NCBI RefSeq assembly: GCF_009069125.1 | Contig: NZ_CP042427.1 | Location: 496,001-560,000 of the forward strand | Direction of reading: 5' to 3' | DNA from: Buchnera aphidicola (Aphis fabae) | GTDB lineage: Bacteria > Pseudomonadota > Gammaproteobacteria > Enterobacterales > Enterobacteriaceae | DNA: 64,000 nucleotides | Shown: piece after piece, positions 10,471-20,664 of the stretch | Position numbering within the stretch: the first letter of the stretch is position 1 | Layout of the letters: each line of letters opens with the position of its first letter | Position numbers and translations under genes: made by a program | The notes under the pieces: generated by a model | What the model was told of the DNA's origin: nothing | The model's database searches: none | Seen by the model: only the letters and a program-made list of their open reading frames with translations

Positions 10471-10737
10471 TTATACAGGAGGAAATATATCAATTTTATC
10501 TTTTTTTAAATCTTCTTCTGTATAAGGTATTTTATATTCTTGATCTTCAGTAGGAATATTTATTTCTTTTGGAATAATTAGTTTTTTAAATTGATTTTGA
10601 TTATTTTCATTAATAAAAAGGTTATGATTTTTTTGTAAAACATTTATGTTGCAAGAAGTTACTGAAAGTATAATAAAAATTTTTAAAATGATTATTTTTT
10701 TTTTAAAAAAAAACACATTTTTATTAAAGGTTAGCAT
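10471..10737 (-). CDS. bamC: BamC (NlpB) reduced to its lipoprotein signal and N-terminal strand
   Basis: An 88-aa lipoprotein. A charged start and hydrophobic stretch lead to a lipobox V-T-S-C with Cys29. Residues about 50-88 resemble the flexible N-terminal strand of E. coli Bam[11 protein letters not shown] compares with LHAPAGMILP, then Y-K-I-P, and D-I-F-P-P at the end compares with DIRPP. E. coli BamC has about 344 aa with two helix-grip domains after this point; neither is here. Gene order supports the call, since nlpB follows dapA in E. coli. It overlaps the dapA end by 14 bases, so translation is probably coupled. The family is reasonably but not fully certain. Confidence 0.65.
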   Translation of the reverse strand: MLTFNKNVFFFKKKIIILKIFIILSVTSCNINVLQKNHNLFINENNQNQFKKLIIPKEINIPTEDQEYKIPYTEEDLKKDKIDIFPPV

Positions 10738-11599
10738 ATTGAAGAGCTTTTTTAAGTTGAATCTGTCCAGAAGATGAAATTGGAGTCATTGGTAAACGAA
10801 GGGTATCATTTTTTATTAAACCCATTTTTTTAGCAATCCATTTAATTGGAATTGGATTTGGTTCTATAAATAATGCTTCATGTAATAAAGACAAACGTTC
10901 ATTTATAAATCTTGCATTAATAAAATCTCCTTGTAATGCATATGAACACATTTTTGTCATTTCTTTAGCAGCAATATTTGCTGTTACTGATATTACTCCT
11001 TGACCACCTAACTGTATAAAATCTAATGCTGTTGCATCATCACCACTAATTAGTAGAAAATTATTTTTTACAATTTTTTTAATTTGATTAATTCTTGATA
11101 ATTCTCCAGTTGCTTCTTTGATTCCGATAATATTTTTAAATTCAGATAAACGAGCAATAGTTGGTGGTAGCAAATCACATCCTGTACGACTAGGAACGTT
11201 ATATAAAATTTGCGGTAGTTCTGTGTTTTCTGATATTGCTTTAAAATGTTGATATAATCCTTCTTGAGTAGGTTTATTATAATATGGAGTTACAGTAAGA
11301 CAAGCCGAAATTCCAGATTTTTCAAATCTTTTTGTTAAAGATATTGCTTCATTTGTTGCATTTGCACCTGTTCCTGCAATAACAGGAATTCTTTCATTTG
11401 CAATTTCTAATGTTGACATAACAACTTTAATATGTTCTTCTTGACTTAAAGTAGCCGATTCTCCAGTTGTACCCACAGAAACAATTGCTGTTGTTTTATT
11501 TAATACATGATAGTCGACTAAATTTTTTAAACTAGAATGACAAATTCCGCCTGATTTATTCATTGGTGTAATTAGTGCCACCATACTTCCTGTGAACAT
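10724..11599 (-). CDS. dapA: 4-hydroxy-tetrahydrodipicolinate synthase
   Basis: DapA condenses pyruvate and aspartate semialdehyde, the first committed step to diaminopimelate and lysine. The 291 aa match E. coli (292). The Schiff-base lysine is K161 in G-I-K-E-A-T-G. The catalytic triad residues T44, T45 (G-T-T-G-E-S) and Y133 (L-Y-N-V-P-S-R-T-G) sit at the E. coli numbers, and R138 is present. An AAGGA ribosome site precedes the ATG. It overlaps the following bamC fragment. A 492-base leader region without a gene lies upstream. In E. coli DapA is feedback-inhibited by lysine; that cannot be judged here. Confidence 0.97.
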   Translation of the reverse strand: MFTGSMVALITPMNKSGGICHSSLKNLVDYHVLNKTTAIVSVGTTGESATLSQEEHIKVVMSTLEIANERIPVIAGTGANATNEAISLTKRFEKSGISACLTVTPYYNKPTQEGLYQHFKAISENTELPQILYNVPSRTGCDLLPPTIARLSEFKNIIGIKEATGELSRINQIKKIVKNNFLLISGDDATALDFIQLGGQGVISVTANIAAKEMTKMCSYALQGDFINARFINERLSLLHEALFIEPNPIPIKWIAKKMGLIKNDTLRLPMTPISSSGQIQLKKALQYANL

Positions 11600-12091
11600 T
11601 AGTTTTATTTTCCTTCATAAAAAATATTTTATATTTTATGGTATATTTATATAAAATTTAAAATCAATCAAATAACAATTTTAATATATTTAAATGATTT
11701 TAATGAATTTAAATTTTTTAATGTGATTAATGATATACTTTAAAGATTACTTTTGAATGTTTAATTAATATTTGTTTAGTTAGTTTTTTAAATTTGTTAT
11801 ATAAATATAAAATAAATTTATTAGATAATTCAAAAATATTATGTTTTTTTAAAAGTTGTAATTTCAAATTAAATACGATTAAATTATACTATTTGAATTT
11901 ATTTAAAAAAAAATAAAATTTATAGTTATATCATAGATACTAATTATTTTTTATAATAAAGTTAAATTCAATTTAACTGGCTAAAATATCAAGTGAAATA
12001 AGTTAAAATATAAATATAGTTGAAAGCTATTTTATCATGCTAATAAATATATAATTTTAGTAATAAGTTATTATTTTTGATAAATTATATA
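11600..12091. other. 492-base intergenic region between aroC and dapA
   Basis: No open frame or RNA gene is recognisable on either strand. It is almost pure A+T and probably a decayed gene or genes plus the dapA promoter. The only ordered element I see is the inverted repeat GTTAAATT-c-AATTTAAC at 11961-11977. In E. coli the dapA neighbour on this side is gcvR, and no trace of it can be made out. Confidence 0.6.
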
Positions 12092-13162
12092 TTAATCAAT
12101 TATCTTGTCACATTGTGCTCTAAATCTTAACATATGATCCATAATTACAATTGCAACCATTGCTTCAGTTATTGGTACAGCTCTAATCCCTACGCATGGA
12201 TCATGTCGACCTTTTACAGTTATTTCTGATTTTTCATTGTTTATATTAATTGTTTTGCCTGGTATTTTTATACTTGAAGTAGGTTTAAATGCTGCTTTTA
12301 GTATAATATTTTCACCATTGCTAATACCTCCTAAAATACCTCCACAATGATTGCTGGTAAATCTATCTGGAGTAATTTCATCACGATTTTGACTTCCTTT
12401 TTGGTTGATAACTGAAAAACCATCTCCAATTTCTACTCCTTTGACTGCATTAATACTCATTAATGCATGTGCTAAATCTGCATCTATTCGATCAAAAACT
12501 GGTTCTCCAAGTCCTACAGGAATGTTTTCAGCAACAATAGTTATTTCAGCTCCGATTGAATCACCTATTTTTTTTAATTGTTTAATTAGTTCTTGTATAT
12601 TTTCAATTTTTTTTGAATTAGGACAAAAAAAAGGATTTTTATTTACTTCTTCCCATGATTCAAATGTACATTTAATATGACCTATTGTTGATAAATATGC
12701 TCTAATAATTATTCCATATTTTGTTTTAAGATATTTTTTCGCAATAGCTCCAGCTGCAACTCGCATCACAGTTTCACGTGCTGATGCTCTTCCACCTCCT
12801 CGATAATCTCTAATACCATATTTTTTTTGATAAGTATAATCAGCATGTCCTGGTCTAAATAGGTCTTTTATTGCTGTGTAATCTTGAGATCTATGATCAG
12901 TATTATTAACAATTAAACCGATACTTGTTCCTGTTGTAATTCCATTAAAGACTCCAGAAAGTATTTCAATTTGATCTGATTCACATCTTTGTGTAGTGTA
13001 TCTAGAAGTTCCCGGTCTTCGTCGATTTAAATCATTTTGTAAATCTTCGGAAGATAATTTTAGACCTGGCGGAACGCCATCTACTATACATCCTAATGAT
13101 TTTCCATGTGATTCGCCAAAAGTTGTTACACAAAATATTTTTCCAATTGTATTTCCAGCCAT
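12092..13162 (-). CDS. aroC: Chorismate synthase
   Basis: AroC converts 5-enolpyruvylshikimate-3-phosphate to chorismate, the branch point to aromatic amino acids and folate, with reduced FMN as cofactor. The 356 aa are close to E. coli (361). Family signatures are G-E-S-H-G at 16-20, [29 protein letters not shown], and the late R-H-D-P-C-V near 318. In E. coli prmB lies between aroC and smrB; here smrB diverges directly, over 214 bases, and prmB is gone from this place. It works with aroH, encoded elsewhere in this window. Confidence 0.97.
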   Translation of the reverse strand: MAGNTIGKIFCVTTFGESHGKSLGCIVDGVPPGLKLSSEDLQNDLNRRRPGTSRYTTQRCESDQIEILSGVFNGITTGTSIGLIVNNTDHRSQDYTAIKDLFRPGHADYTYQKKYGIRDYRGGGRASARETVMRVAAGAIAKKYLKTKYGIIIRAYLSTIGHIKCTFESWEEVNKNPFFCPNSKKIENIQELIKQLKKIGDSIGAEITIVAENIPVGLGEPVFDRIDADLAHALMSINAVKGVEIGDGFSVINQKGSQNRDEITPDRFTSNHCGGILGGISNGENIILKAAFKPTSSIKIPGKTININNEKSEITVKGRHDPCVGIRAVPITEAMVAIVIMDHMLRFRAQCDKIID

Positions 13163-13376
13163 ATTTTTCTTCTTTTTTATTTGTTTTATATGGAAATAAC
13201 TTATATTTAAATAATATAACTATACAGAAAAAAATAAAAAAATAATTTTTTTATTAAAATATAATGATAAAATTTTTATTTTGTTGTTTTTATAAAAACT
13301 AAATTATATAATTAAAACAATATTTATTAAAACAATAATTTTAAACAATATGAATTTATTTAAGCTTTGGTAATTA

Positions 13377-13919
13377 ATGATTATGAACAAAAATCGAGAA
13401 TATACTGATAACGGTAATATTTTATTTCGTAAGTATTTAAATGGTACACGAGAAATAGTACAAGATACTATATTTCATTCAAGAATAAATAAAATAGTTA
13501 ATAAAAATATAACATCAAAAAGAAAGGTTTTTGAACAAGAAGCTCATAGCTATTATTTTTCTCGTTTTCAAAACGAAAAAAATTTTTTTAAGGAAAACCC
13601 AGTTTCTTATATACGTAGTAAAAATTCAAATAATGTTTTAAAACGATTAAAACAAGGAAAATATTTGCCAGATATTTCTCTTGATTTACATGGATTAACA
13701 CAATATCAAGCACAAAAAAAATTAGGTCAACTAATTACTATTTGTCAAAAAGAAAAAATTTTTTGCGCCCATATTATACATGGATACGGAAAAAATATTT
13801 TAAAACAACAAATACCTTTTTGGTTATCGCAACATCCTGATATAGTTGCTTTTCACCAAGCTCCTAGAATTTTTGGAAGTGATGCTGCGATTATAGTAAT
13901 TATTGAAGTTTATAACTAA
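13377..13919 (+). CDS. smrB: Smr-domain endonuclease SmrB (ribosome rescue nuclease)
   Basis: SmrB (YfcN) in E. coli binds collided ribosomes and cuts the mRNA between them. The 180 aa match E. coli (183) along the whole length. The N-terminal ribosome-contacting part includes N-G-T-R-E-I-V-Q-D-T near 22-31. The Smr domain has D-L-H-G-L-T at 103-108 and H-G-Y-G-K at 135-139, followed by F-H-Q-A-P. The first ATG is used here, though a second two codons later is equally possible. Retention suggests ribosome collisions matter in a genome full of A-runs; that link is my inference. Confidence 0.93.
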   Translation: MIMNKNREYTDNGNILFRKYLNGTREIVQDTIFHSRINKIVNKNITSKRKVFEQEAHSYYFSRFQNEKNFFKENPVSYIRSKNSNNVLKRLKQGKYLPDISLDLHGLTQYQAQKKLGQLITICQKEKIFCAHIIHGYGKNILKQQIPFWLSQHPDIVAFHQAPRIFGSDAAIIVIIEVYN

Positions 13920-14112
13920 AAATAAAGTAGAAGTTTATAATTGAAGATAAAATAAATTTAAAATATATTTTATAACAAATATATTATAATTTGAAATATT
14001 TATATAATTTATAATAAATAGAAATTAAATTAAACGTATATATTTTTAAAAATATTTGTATAACTTAAAAATATAATAATAAATAATATCTTTAAAATAA
14101 AAATAATTTTTA

Positions 14113-14141
14113 AAAACCCTAATTTTTTTTGGGTTTTTTTG
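14113..14141 (+). terminator. Terminator-like hairpin upstream of hisG (smrB terminator or his attenuator remnant)
   Basis: Stem AAAAACCC/GGGTTTTT with an 11-base T-rich loop ends in a run of seven T (14135-14141). It sits 194 bases after smrB and 64 bases before the hisG ATG, the position of the E. coli his attenuator. The upstream sequence back to smrB contains no CAT or CAC triplet on this strand, so no histidine-rich leader peptide is possible. Confidence 0.75.
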
Positions 14142-14205
14142 CTTTATAGAAAGTGTAATTTTATAAATTTACTTTTAAACATAAAAATATTACAGGGTTT
14201 TGAAG

Positions 14206-15105
14206 ATGTTAAATAATAATCGTGTACGTATAGCCATGCAAAAAACTGGTCGTTTAAGCAGTGAATCTATAAAATTATTAATATTATGCGGAATTAAAAT
14301 TAATTTAAAACAACAGAAATTAATAGCTTTTGCTGAAAATATGCCTATTGATGTTATGTTAGTGCGTGATGATGATATTCCTGGTTTAGTAATGGATGGA
14401 GTAGTTGATTTGGGTATAGTAGGAGAAAATGTTTTAGAAGAAGAATTATTAAATCGAAAATCACAAAATATAGATAGTTCTTATATTACGTTAAGACGTC
14501 TTGATTTTGGTGTTTGCAGACTATCTCTTGCAATTCCTGTTAATACTTCCTATATTGGTATAGAATCTATAAAAAACTTTAGAATAGCCACTTCATACCC
14601 TCATCTATTAAAAAACTATTTAGATCAAAAAAAAATTAATTTTAAATCTTGTATGTTAAACGGTTCTGTAGAAGTTGCGCCTAGAGCTGGATTAGCTGAT
14701 GCTATTTGTGATTTGGTATCAACAGGAGCTACATTAGAAGCAAATGGATTACGTGAAGTACAAGTTATCTTTCGTTCATATGCATGTCTAATCTGCAAGC
14801 CAGGAGATATTAATCTTATAAAAAAAGAAGTAATTAATAAATTAATGACTCGTATTACAGGTGTTATTAAAGCTCGAGAATCAAAATATATTATGTTACA
14901 TGCTCCTATTAACAAGCTTGATGCAGTAGTATCTTTATTACATGGTGCGGAAAGACCAACAATTTTAAAATTAGCTGGAGATAAGAATCGAGTCGCTATG
15001 CATATGGTGAGCACTGAAACATTATTTTGGGAAACAATGGAAAAATTAAAATCATTAGGAGCTAGTTCAATTTTAGTTTTGCCTATTGAGAAAATGATGG
15101 AGTAG
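14206..15105 (+). CDS. hisG: ATP phosphoribosyltransferase (long form)
   Basis: HisG starts histidine synthesis by joining ATP and phosphoribosyl pyrophosphate. From the ATG at 14206 the protein has 299 aa, exactly the E. coli length. That ATG also has AGGG eight bases upstream, so I prefer it to the TTG two codons earlier. The hexameric long form is shown by [17 protein letters not shown], the PRPP-loop-like D-L-V-S-T-G-A-T-L and the C-terminal ACT-like regulatory domain that ends [12 protein letters not shown]. It begins a tightly packed eight-gene operon. Histidine feedback through the C-terminal domain is plausible. Confidence 0.97.
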   Translation: MLNNNRVRIAMQKTGRLSSESIKLLILCGIKINLKQQKLIAFAENMPIDVMLVRDDDIPGLVMDGVVDLGIVGENVLEEELLNRKSQNIDSSYITLRRLDFGVCRLSLAIPVNTSYIGIESIKNFRIATSYPHLLKNYLDQKKINFKSCMLNGSVEVAPRAGLADAICDLVSTGATLEANGLREVQVIFRSYACLICKPGDINLIKKEVINKLMTRITGVIKARESKYIMLHAPINKLDAVVSLLHGAERPTILKLAGDKNRVAMHMVSTETLFWETMEKLKSLGASSILVLPIEKMME

Positions 15106-15111
15106 AGTTTT

Positions 15112-16425
15112 ATGCAATATTTTAACACAATTATTGATTGGAATAAGTTAACTTCTAACGAACAAAAAAAAATTTTATTAAGACCTATTCATTTAGAAAA
15201 TAATATTATTAAAAAAAAAGTAAAAGACATAATTAAAAATGTGAAAGTATTAGGTGATAAAGCTGTAAAAAATTACACCAACTTATTTGATAAATATTTA
15301 TTAAATAAATTTCAATTATCTCAAAAAAATATATCATCTTCTTTATTAAGAATTGATTTTATATTACAAGAAGCAATTGAAGTTGCAAAAAAAAATATTA
15401 CAGCATTTCATCAGGCCCAAATTTTACCTGAAACAGATATTGAAACGCAAGTTGGAATTCGTTGTCAACAGATATATTTACCTTTAAATTCTATTGGAAT
15501 TTATATTCCTAATGGAATAGCACCTCTTTTATCTACTGTATTAATGCTTGGTATACCAGCTAAAATTGCCGGTTGTAAAGAAGTAATATTATGTTCTCCC
15601 CCACCAATTAGCGATGAAATTATTTATACTGCACATGTTTGTGGAATTAATAAAATATTTCAGATAGGTGGTGCTCAAGCTATTGCTGCTATGGCTTTTG
15701 GAACTGATAGTATTCCTAAAGTAGATAAAATTTTTGGACCAGGCAATACTTATGTTACAGAAGCAAAATTGCAAGTTAGTTCTATGTTAAATGGTCCAGA
15801 AATAGATATGTTAGCTGGTCCTTCTGAATTATTAATTATTTCCGATGAAACTTCTAATCCAGATTTTATTGCTGCTGATTTATTGTCTCAAGCAGAACAT
15901 GGAATATCTTCTCAAGTAATATTATTAACTTCTTGTATGCAACTAGCAGAAAAAGTTGTTTTATCTATTAATAAGCAATTAAAAAAATTTTTTAGGTCCT
16001 CTAATATATATACTGCTTTAAAAAATAGTTCAATAATTTTAACAAAAAATTTAGTTGAATCTATTAATATATCTAATATATATGCACCAGAACATTTAAT
16101 TATTCATACAAAAAAACCAAGATCATTACTTCGTCACATATTGAATGCTAGTTCGATTTTTTTAGGACCTTGGTCTCCTGAATCAGCAGGTGATTATGCT
16201 TCTGGAACTAATCATGTTCTTCCAACATATGGAAAATCTATTTCCAAGTCTGCTTTAGGTTTATCTGATTTTAAAAAACGTATATTAGTACAAGAATTGA
16301 CATCTCAAGGATTTATGGATCTATCAAATACGCTTGATGTTTTATCTAAAGCAGAAAAATTAGAAGCACATAATAATGCTGTTAAAATTCGAGTAAATTT
16401 TTTAAAGGATAGATATGAAGGATAG
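15112..16425 (+). CDS. hisD: Histidinol dehydrogenase
   Basis: HisD oxidises L-histidinol to L-histidine in two NAD-dependent steps, the last reactions of the pathway. The 437 aa are close to E. coli (434). Visible landmarks are the dehydrogenase signature region G-P-G-N-T-Y-V-T-E-A-K, D-M-L-A-G-P-S-E-L, the Q-A-E-H-G-I-S-S-Q-V zinc segment and Y-A-P-E-H-L with the catalytic Glu-His pair. G-D-Y-A-S-G-T-N-H-V-L-P-T lies near the end. It starts six bases after hisG and its last 11 bases overlap hisC, so translation is likely coupled. Confidence 0.97.
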   Translation: MQYFNTIIDWNKLTSNEQKKILLRPIHLENNIIKKKVKDIIKNVKVLGDKAVKNYTNLFDKYLLNKFQLSQKNISSSLLRIDFILQEAIEVAKKNITAFHQAQILPETDIETQVGIRCQQIYLPLNSIGIYIPNGIAPLLSTVLMLGIPAKIAGCKEVILCSPPPISDEIIYTAHVCGINKIFQIGGAQAIAAMAFGTDSIPKVDKIFGPGNTYVTEAKLQVSSMLNGPEIDMLAGPSELLIISDETSNPDFIAADLLSQAEHGISSQVILLTSCMQLAEKVVLSINKQLKKFFRSSNIYTALKNSSIILTKNLVESINISNIYAPEHLIIHTKKPRSLLRHILNASSIFLGPWSPESAGDYASGTNHVLPTYGKSISKSALGLSDFKKRILVQELTSQGFMDLSNTLDVLSKAEKLEAHNNAVKIRVNFLKDRYEG

Positions 16426-17488
16426 TATAATACATTTAGTTAGATCAAATATAAAAAATTTAAAACCTTATCAATCAGCAAGACGTATTGGTGGAAATGG
16501 TAATATATGGCTTAATGCAAATGAATGTCCTATACCCAGTCTATTTAGAACTAATATTGAGTCATTTAATCGTTACCCTGAATGTCAACCTAAGAATTTA
16601 ATTTTATCTTATTCTGAATATGTTGGTTTGTTAAGTAATCAAATTTTAGTCACTAGAGGTGCTGATGAAGGTATCGAATTATTAATTAAAGCTTTTTGTA
16701 ATCCTGAAAAAGATGCAATTATTTGTTGTCCCCCAACTTATGATATGTATGCTTTAAATGCAAAGATTTCAAATGTTGAAATAAAAGAAATTCCTACGTT
16801 TAAAAACACTTGGAAAATAGATTTAGAAAATATTCAACGTAATCTTAATAAAGTTAAATTAATATATATATGTAATCCTAACAATCCTACTGGAAATATT
16901 ATTTTAAGAAAAGATATTATTAATTTATTAAAAATAACTTTGGGATGTGCTCTAGTTGTAATTGATGAAGCATATATAGAATTTTCTTCTGAAAATAGTA
17001 TGGTTAGTTGTTTAAAAAATTATCCGCATTTAATTATTTTAAGGACTTTATCCAAAGCATTTTCATTAGCAGGTATAAGATGTGGTTTTACTTTAGCAAA
17101 TAAGGAAATTATTGATATTTTAAATAAAGTAATTAGTCCGTATCCAATTGCTACAATTGTTGCTGATATTGCCATCCAGTCTTTAAGTAAAAATGCAATA
17201 AAAATTATGAAAGATAGAGTTTTAAAACTAAATTTAAATCGTAATTGGTTGATTAATGAATTGAAACAAATTTCTTTAGTAAAAAAAATTTATAATAGTC
17301 ATGCTAATTATGTTTTAGTGAAGTTTCATATGTTTGAGAAAATATTTCAGAAATTATGGGAAAAAGGTATAATTTTAAGAAATCAACATCATAAGATGCA
17401 TTTAAAAGAATGTTTAAGAATATCAATTGGCTCTCATGTAGAATGTTCACGTTTTATTGAAGAAATTAAAATTTTATCTAAGCTATAA
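16415..17488 (+). CDS. hisC: Histidinol-phosphate aminotransferase
   Basis: HisC is a pyridoxal-phosphate aminotransferase that turns imidazole acetol phosphate into histidinol phosphate with glutamate as donor. The 357 aa match E. coli (356). The PLP lysine is K214 in T-L-S-K-A-F-S-L-A-G. N-P-N-N-P-T-G at 154-160 and D-E-A-Y-I-E-F at 184-190 complete the fold type I site. It overlaps hisD by 11 bases and is followed after 24 bases by hisB. Confidence 0.97.
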   Translation: MKDSIIHLVRSNIKNLKPYQSARRIGGNGNIWLNANECPIPSLFRTNIESFNRYPECQPKNLILSYSEYVGLLSNQILVTRGADEGIELLIKAFCNPEKDAIICCPPTYDMYALNAKISNVEIKEIPTFKNTWKIDLENIQRNLNKVKLIYICNPNNPTGNIILRKDIINLLKITLGCALVVIDEAYIEFSSENSMVSCLKNYPHLIILRTLSKAFSLAGIRCGFTLANKEIIDILNKVISPYPIATIVADIAIQSLSKNAIKIMKDRVLKLNLNRNWLINELKQISLVKKIYNSHANYVLVKFHMFEKIFQKLWEKGIILRNQHHKMHLKECLRISIGSHVECSRFIEEIKILSKL

Positions 17489-17512
17489 TGTTGTAATTAT
17501 AAGGTTGTATAA

Positions 17513-18574
17513 ATGAAACAAAAAATATTGTTAATTGATCGAGATGGTACTTTAATTGATGAGCCTAAAGATAATTTCCAGGTTGATAAAATTAATAAAA
17601 TTATATTTAAAAAAAAGGTAATTTCTTCATTATGTAAATTAATGAAGTTTGGTTATAAATTTATTATGGTTACAAACCAAGATGGATTAGGTACACAATC
17701 ATTTCCATTAGAAAAATTTAATATACCTCATTTTTTTATTTTAGATGTTTTTCGATCAGAGGGAATAATATTTGAAGATATTCTAATTTGTCCACATTTT
17801 GCACATGATAACTGTGAATGTAGAAAACCTAAAATTAAATTGTTAAAAACATGGATAAATAAAATTGAAAAAAAAAGTAGCTATGTTATTGGTGATCGAC
17901 AAACAGATATGGATTTAGCAAAAAATATAAAATTACAAGGTATACAATATAAAGACGATACTTTTAATTGGGTAAATATTGTAAAAGAAATTACACAACA
18001 AAATAGATTTGGAGAAATTTTTAGAAAAACAAAAGAAACCTCTATACATGTCAAAGTTTGGATAGATTCAGAACATTCAAGTAATATTAAAACGGGAATA
18101 AACTTTTTTGATCATATGTTAGAACAATTGTCAATACATAGTGGTATTTCTATTTATATAAAGGCTGAAGGAGATTTAAAAGTTGATGATCATCATACAG
18201 TAGAAGACACAGGTATTGTTTTAGGGGAGGCACTATTAAAAGCATTAGAAAATAAAAATGGAATATCTAGATTTGGTTTTGTTTTACCTATGGATGAAAG
18301 TATAGCAAAATGTGTAATTGATTTATCGAATCGTCCATATTTAAATTTTAAAGGTAGTTTTCGATATCAGAAAGTTGGGGATTTAAGTACTGATATGGTA
18401 GAACATTTTTTTTATTCTCTTTGTCAATCTATGAAAATTACTTTACATTTATCGTTTAAAGGAAATAACGATCATCATTGTGTTGAAAGTTTATTTAAAG
18501 CATTTGGAAAAGCACTGAGTCAATCAATTAAAATAGAAGGGGAAACATTACCAACATCAAAAGGAATATTATAG
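17513..18574 (+). CDS. hisB: Bifunctional histidinol-phosphatase / imidazoleglycerol-phosphate dehydratase
   Basis: The N-terminal HAD phosphatase removes phosphate from histidinol phosphate. It carries nucleophile D9 and D11 in D-R-D-G-T, V-T-N-Q-D-G, a zinc loop C-P-H-F-x4-C-E-C and G-D-R-Q-T-D. The C-terminal part from about residue 165 is the manganese-dependent dehydratase, with D-H-M-L-E-Q-L, H-H-T-V-E-D and H-H-C-V-E-S. The 353 aa equal the E. coli fusion (355). Both active sites look intact. The stop codon overlaps the hisH start by one base. Confidence 0.97.
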   Translation: MKQKILLIDRDGTLIDEPKDNFQVDKINKIIFKKKVISSLCKLMKFGYKFIMVTNQDGLGTQSFPLEKFNIPHFFILDVFRSEGIIFEDILICPHFAHDNCECRKPKIKLLKTWINKIEKKSSYVIGDRQTDMDLAKNIKLQGIQYKDDTFNWVNIVKEITQQNRFGEIFRKTKETSIHVKVWIDSEHSSNIKTGINFFDHMLEQLSIHSGISIYIKAEGDLKVDDHHTVEDTGIVLGEALLKALENKNGISRFGFVLPMDESIAKCVIDLSNRPYLNFKGSFRYQKVGDLSTDMVEHFFYSLCQSMKITLHLSFKGNNDHHCVESLFKAFGKALSQSIKIEGETLPTSKGIL

Positions 18575-19167
18575 TGACAATAGTGATATTAAATACTGGA
18601 TGTGCTAATTTAACTTCAATTAAAATAGCTATTAAAAGATTAGGATATACGTCTCAAATTACTTCTGATCCTAATTTGTTAATAAAATCTAAAAAACTTA
18701 TAATACCTGGTGTAGGAACTGCTTCAGCAGTCATGAATATTTTAAACCAAAAAAATTTAATTAATATTATTAAAAGTATTAAGCAACCTGTATTAGGTAT
18801 TTGTCTTGGAATGCAGATTTTTTGTAAATTTAGTGAAGAATGTAATGGAATAAATACACTTGGTATTTTAAATAATTCTTCAACTATTTTGTTAAAAAAT
18901 TCACATTTATCTTTGCCGCATATTGGCTGGAATTATATTACTTTTAATAAAGTGCATCCATTATTTAAAAATATTCAAAGAAACTCTAGATTTTATTTTG
19001 TACATAGCTACATTGTACCAGTGAATAAATATACTTTAGCAACAACTAATTATGGAATATCTTTTAGTTCTGTTATTCAAAAAAATAATTTCTTTGGAGT
19101 TCAATTTCATCCAGAAAAATCAGGTGATGTAGGGGCTCAATTACTAAAAAATTTTTTAGAGATATAA
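18574..19167 (+). CDS. hisH: Imidazole glycerol phosphate synthase, glutaminase subunit
   Basis: HisH is a class I glutamine amidotransferase that feeds ammonia to HisF. The 197 aa match E. coli (196). The triad is visible as Cys in G-I-C-L-G-M-Q and His/Glu in V-Q-F-H-P-E-K-S. The oxyanion strand P-G-V-G-T precedes it. The start is GTG, sharing its first base with the hisB TAG stop. The position between hisB and hisA is the E. coli order. Confidence 0.97.
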   Translation: MTIVILNTGCANLTSIKIAIKRLGYTSQITSDPNLLIKSKKLIIPGVGTASAVMNILNQKNLINIIKSIKQPVLGICLGMQIFCKFSEECNGINTLGILNNSSTILLKNSHLSLPHIGWNYITFNKVHPLFKNIQRNSRFYFVHSYIVPVNKYTLATTNYGISFSSVIQKNNFFGVQFHPEKSGDVGAQLLKNFLEI

Positions 19168-19171
19168 TTTT

Positions 19172-19906
19172 ATGATTATTCCAGCATTTGATTTTCTAGA
19201 AGGAAAAGCAGTTCGTTTGTATCAAGGCAATTATTTACATAAAAAATTTTATAATATAAATTTATATGAACATTTTATAGAATATAAAAAGAAAGGAGTA
19301 AAAATTATTCATTTAGTTGATTTAAATGGTACAAAGAATGTAGAAAAAAGACAATTAAAACTTTTTAAGGAGATAATATCTTATACTAAAATTCCCATTC
19401 AAATTGGTGGGGGAATACGAACTGAAAAAGATATAAATACATTATTTGAATTAGGTTTTAAAAGAGTTGTTATTGGTTCTTCTGCAGTAACAAATAAAAT
19501 GGAAGTAAAAAAATGGTTTAAAATTTATGGTTCTAATAAAATTGTTTTAGCATTAGATGTTAATATTATAAATAATGAAAAAAAAATATTAATTAATGGT
19601 TGGCTACAAGAAACTAATTCTACATTAGAAGAAATTATCGATTTTTTTTCTTCTGAAAATTTAAAACATGTACTTTGTACAGATATATCTAAAGATGGTA
19701 CTTTATCAGGTCCTAATACTATATTGTATAAAGAAATTGTAAGAAGATTTAAACATATTCAATTTCAAGCATCAGGAGGAGTATCAAGTATATCTGATAT
19801 TTTTTCTTTAAAAAAAACTGGAGTAAGTAGTGTGATTGTTGGTCGTAGTTTATTAGAAAAAAGATTTACAATAAAAGAGGCTTTAAAATGTTGGCAAAAC
19901 GAATAA
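19172..19906 (+). CDS. hisA: ProFAR isomerase HisA
   Basis: HisA isomerises the aminoaldose ProFAR to the aminoketose PRFAR by an Amadori rearrangement. It is a half-duplicated TIM barrel of 244 aa (E. coli 245). The first catalytic Asp is in I-P-A-F-D-F near residue 8. Phosphate-binding G-G-G-I-R-T and the second-half S-G-G-V-S segments are present, with the other catalytic Asp expected in the T-D-I-S-K-D-G-T segment. Its last 19 bases overlap hisF. Confidence 0.96.
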   Translation: MIIPAFDFLEGKAVRLYQGNYLHKKFYNINLYEHFIEYKKKGVKIIHLVDLNGTKNVEKRQLKLFKEIISYTKIPIQIGGGIRTEKDINTLFELGFKRVVIGSSAVTNKMEVKKWFKIYGSNKIVLALDVNIINNEKKILINGWLQETNSTLEEIIDFFSSENLKHVLCTDISKDGTLSGPNTILYKEIVRRFKHIQFQASGGVSSISDIFSLKKTGVSSVIVGRSLLEKRFTIKEALKCWQNE

Positions 19907-20664
19907 TAGCATGTCTTGATGTTAGTAATGGAGTTGTAGTAAAAGGTGTTCAATTTAAAAATCATCAAATTGTAGGTAACATAATTTCATTGTCTGAACG
20001 CTATGCAAAAGAAGGTATTGACGAATTAGTTTTTTATGATATAACTGCCGCAACTAATAATACGTTAGTCGATAGAAGTTGGATTGAAAAAGTCGCTGAA
20101 GTAATTAATATTCCCTTTTGTGTAGCTGGTGGAATTAAAAGTGTAAAGGATGCGGAAAATATATTATCTTTTGGTGCTGATAAAATATCAATTAATTCTT
20201 CCGCGTTAATTGATCCTACTTTAATAACAAGAATTTCAGATCGTTTTGGTGTACAATGTATGGTTGTTGGTATTGATTCATGGTTTGATAAAGTCAGTAA
20301 AAATTATATGGTACAACAATATACAGGTAATATTAATCGTACTTATCAAACTAACTGGACAACATCTGATTGGATAAAACAAGTTCAAAAATATGGTGCT
20401 GGAGAAATTGTTTTAAATATGATGAACCAAGATGGATTACAAAATGGATATGATTTATTGCAATTAAAAGAAATGAAAAAACTATGTAAAGTACCTTTAA
20501 TTGCATCAGGTGGAGCTGGAAATTTAAAGCATTTTTATGAAGCACTATATTATTCTAATGTTGATGGTGTATTAGCTGCTTCTGTTTTTCATAAAAATAT
20601 AGTTAGTATAAAACTTTTAAAAGATTTCTTAATTCAACAAGGAATAGAGATTCGAAAATGTTAA
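19888..20664 (+). CDS. hisF: Imidazole glycerol phosphate synthase, cyclase subunit
   Basis: HisF takes ammonia from HisH through its barrel and converts PRFAR to imidazole glycerol phosphate and AICAR, the latter returning to purine synthesis. The 258 aa equal E. coli. Catalytic Asp11 lies in I-I-A-C-L-D-V and the second Asp in V-G-I-D-S near 130. Phosphate-binding G-G-I-K-S and A-S-G-G-A-G are visible. It overlaps hisA by 19 and hisI by 7 bases. Confidence 0.97.
   Translation: MLAKRIIACLDVSNGVVVKGVQFKNHQIVGNIISLSERYAKEGIDELVFYDITAATNNTLVDRSWIEKVAEVINIPFCVAGGIKSVKDAENILSFGADKISINSSALIDPTLITRISDRFGVQCMVVGIDSWFDKVSKNYMVQQYTGNINRTYQTNWTTSDWIKQVQKYGAGEIVLNMMNQDGLQNGYDLLQLKEMKKLCKVPLIASGGAGNLKHFYEALYYSNVDGVLAASVFHKNIVSIKLLKDFLIQQGIEIRKC

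Noticed and set aside
12405-12680. 91-codon open frame antisense to aroC
   Set aside because: It lies wholly inside the conserved aroC gene, has no ribosome site and no family-like sequence. It is a shadow frame.
14625-15128. 167-codon open frame antisense to hisG
   Set aside because: It mirrors a highly conserved part of hisG and its product resembles no protein. The length follows from codon bias in hisG.
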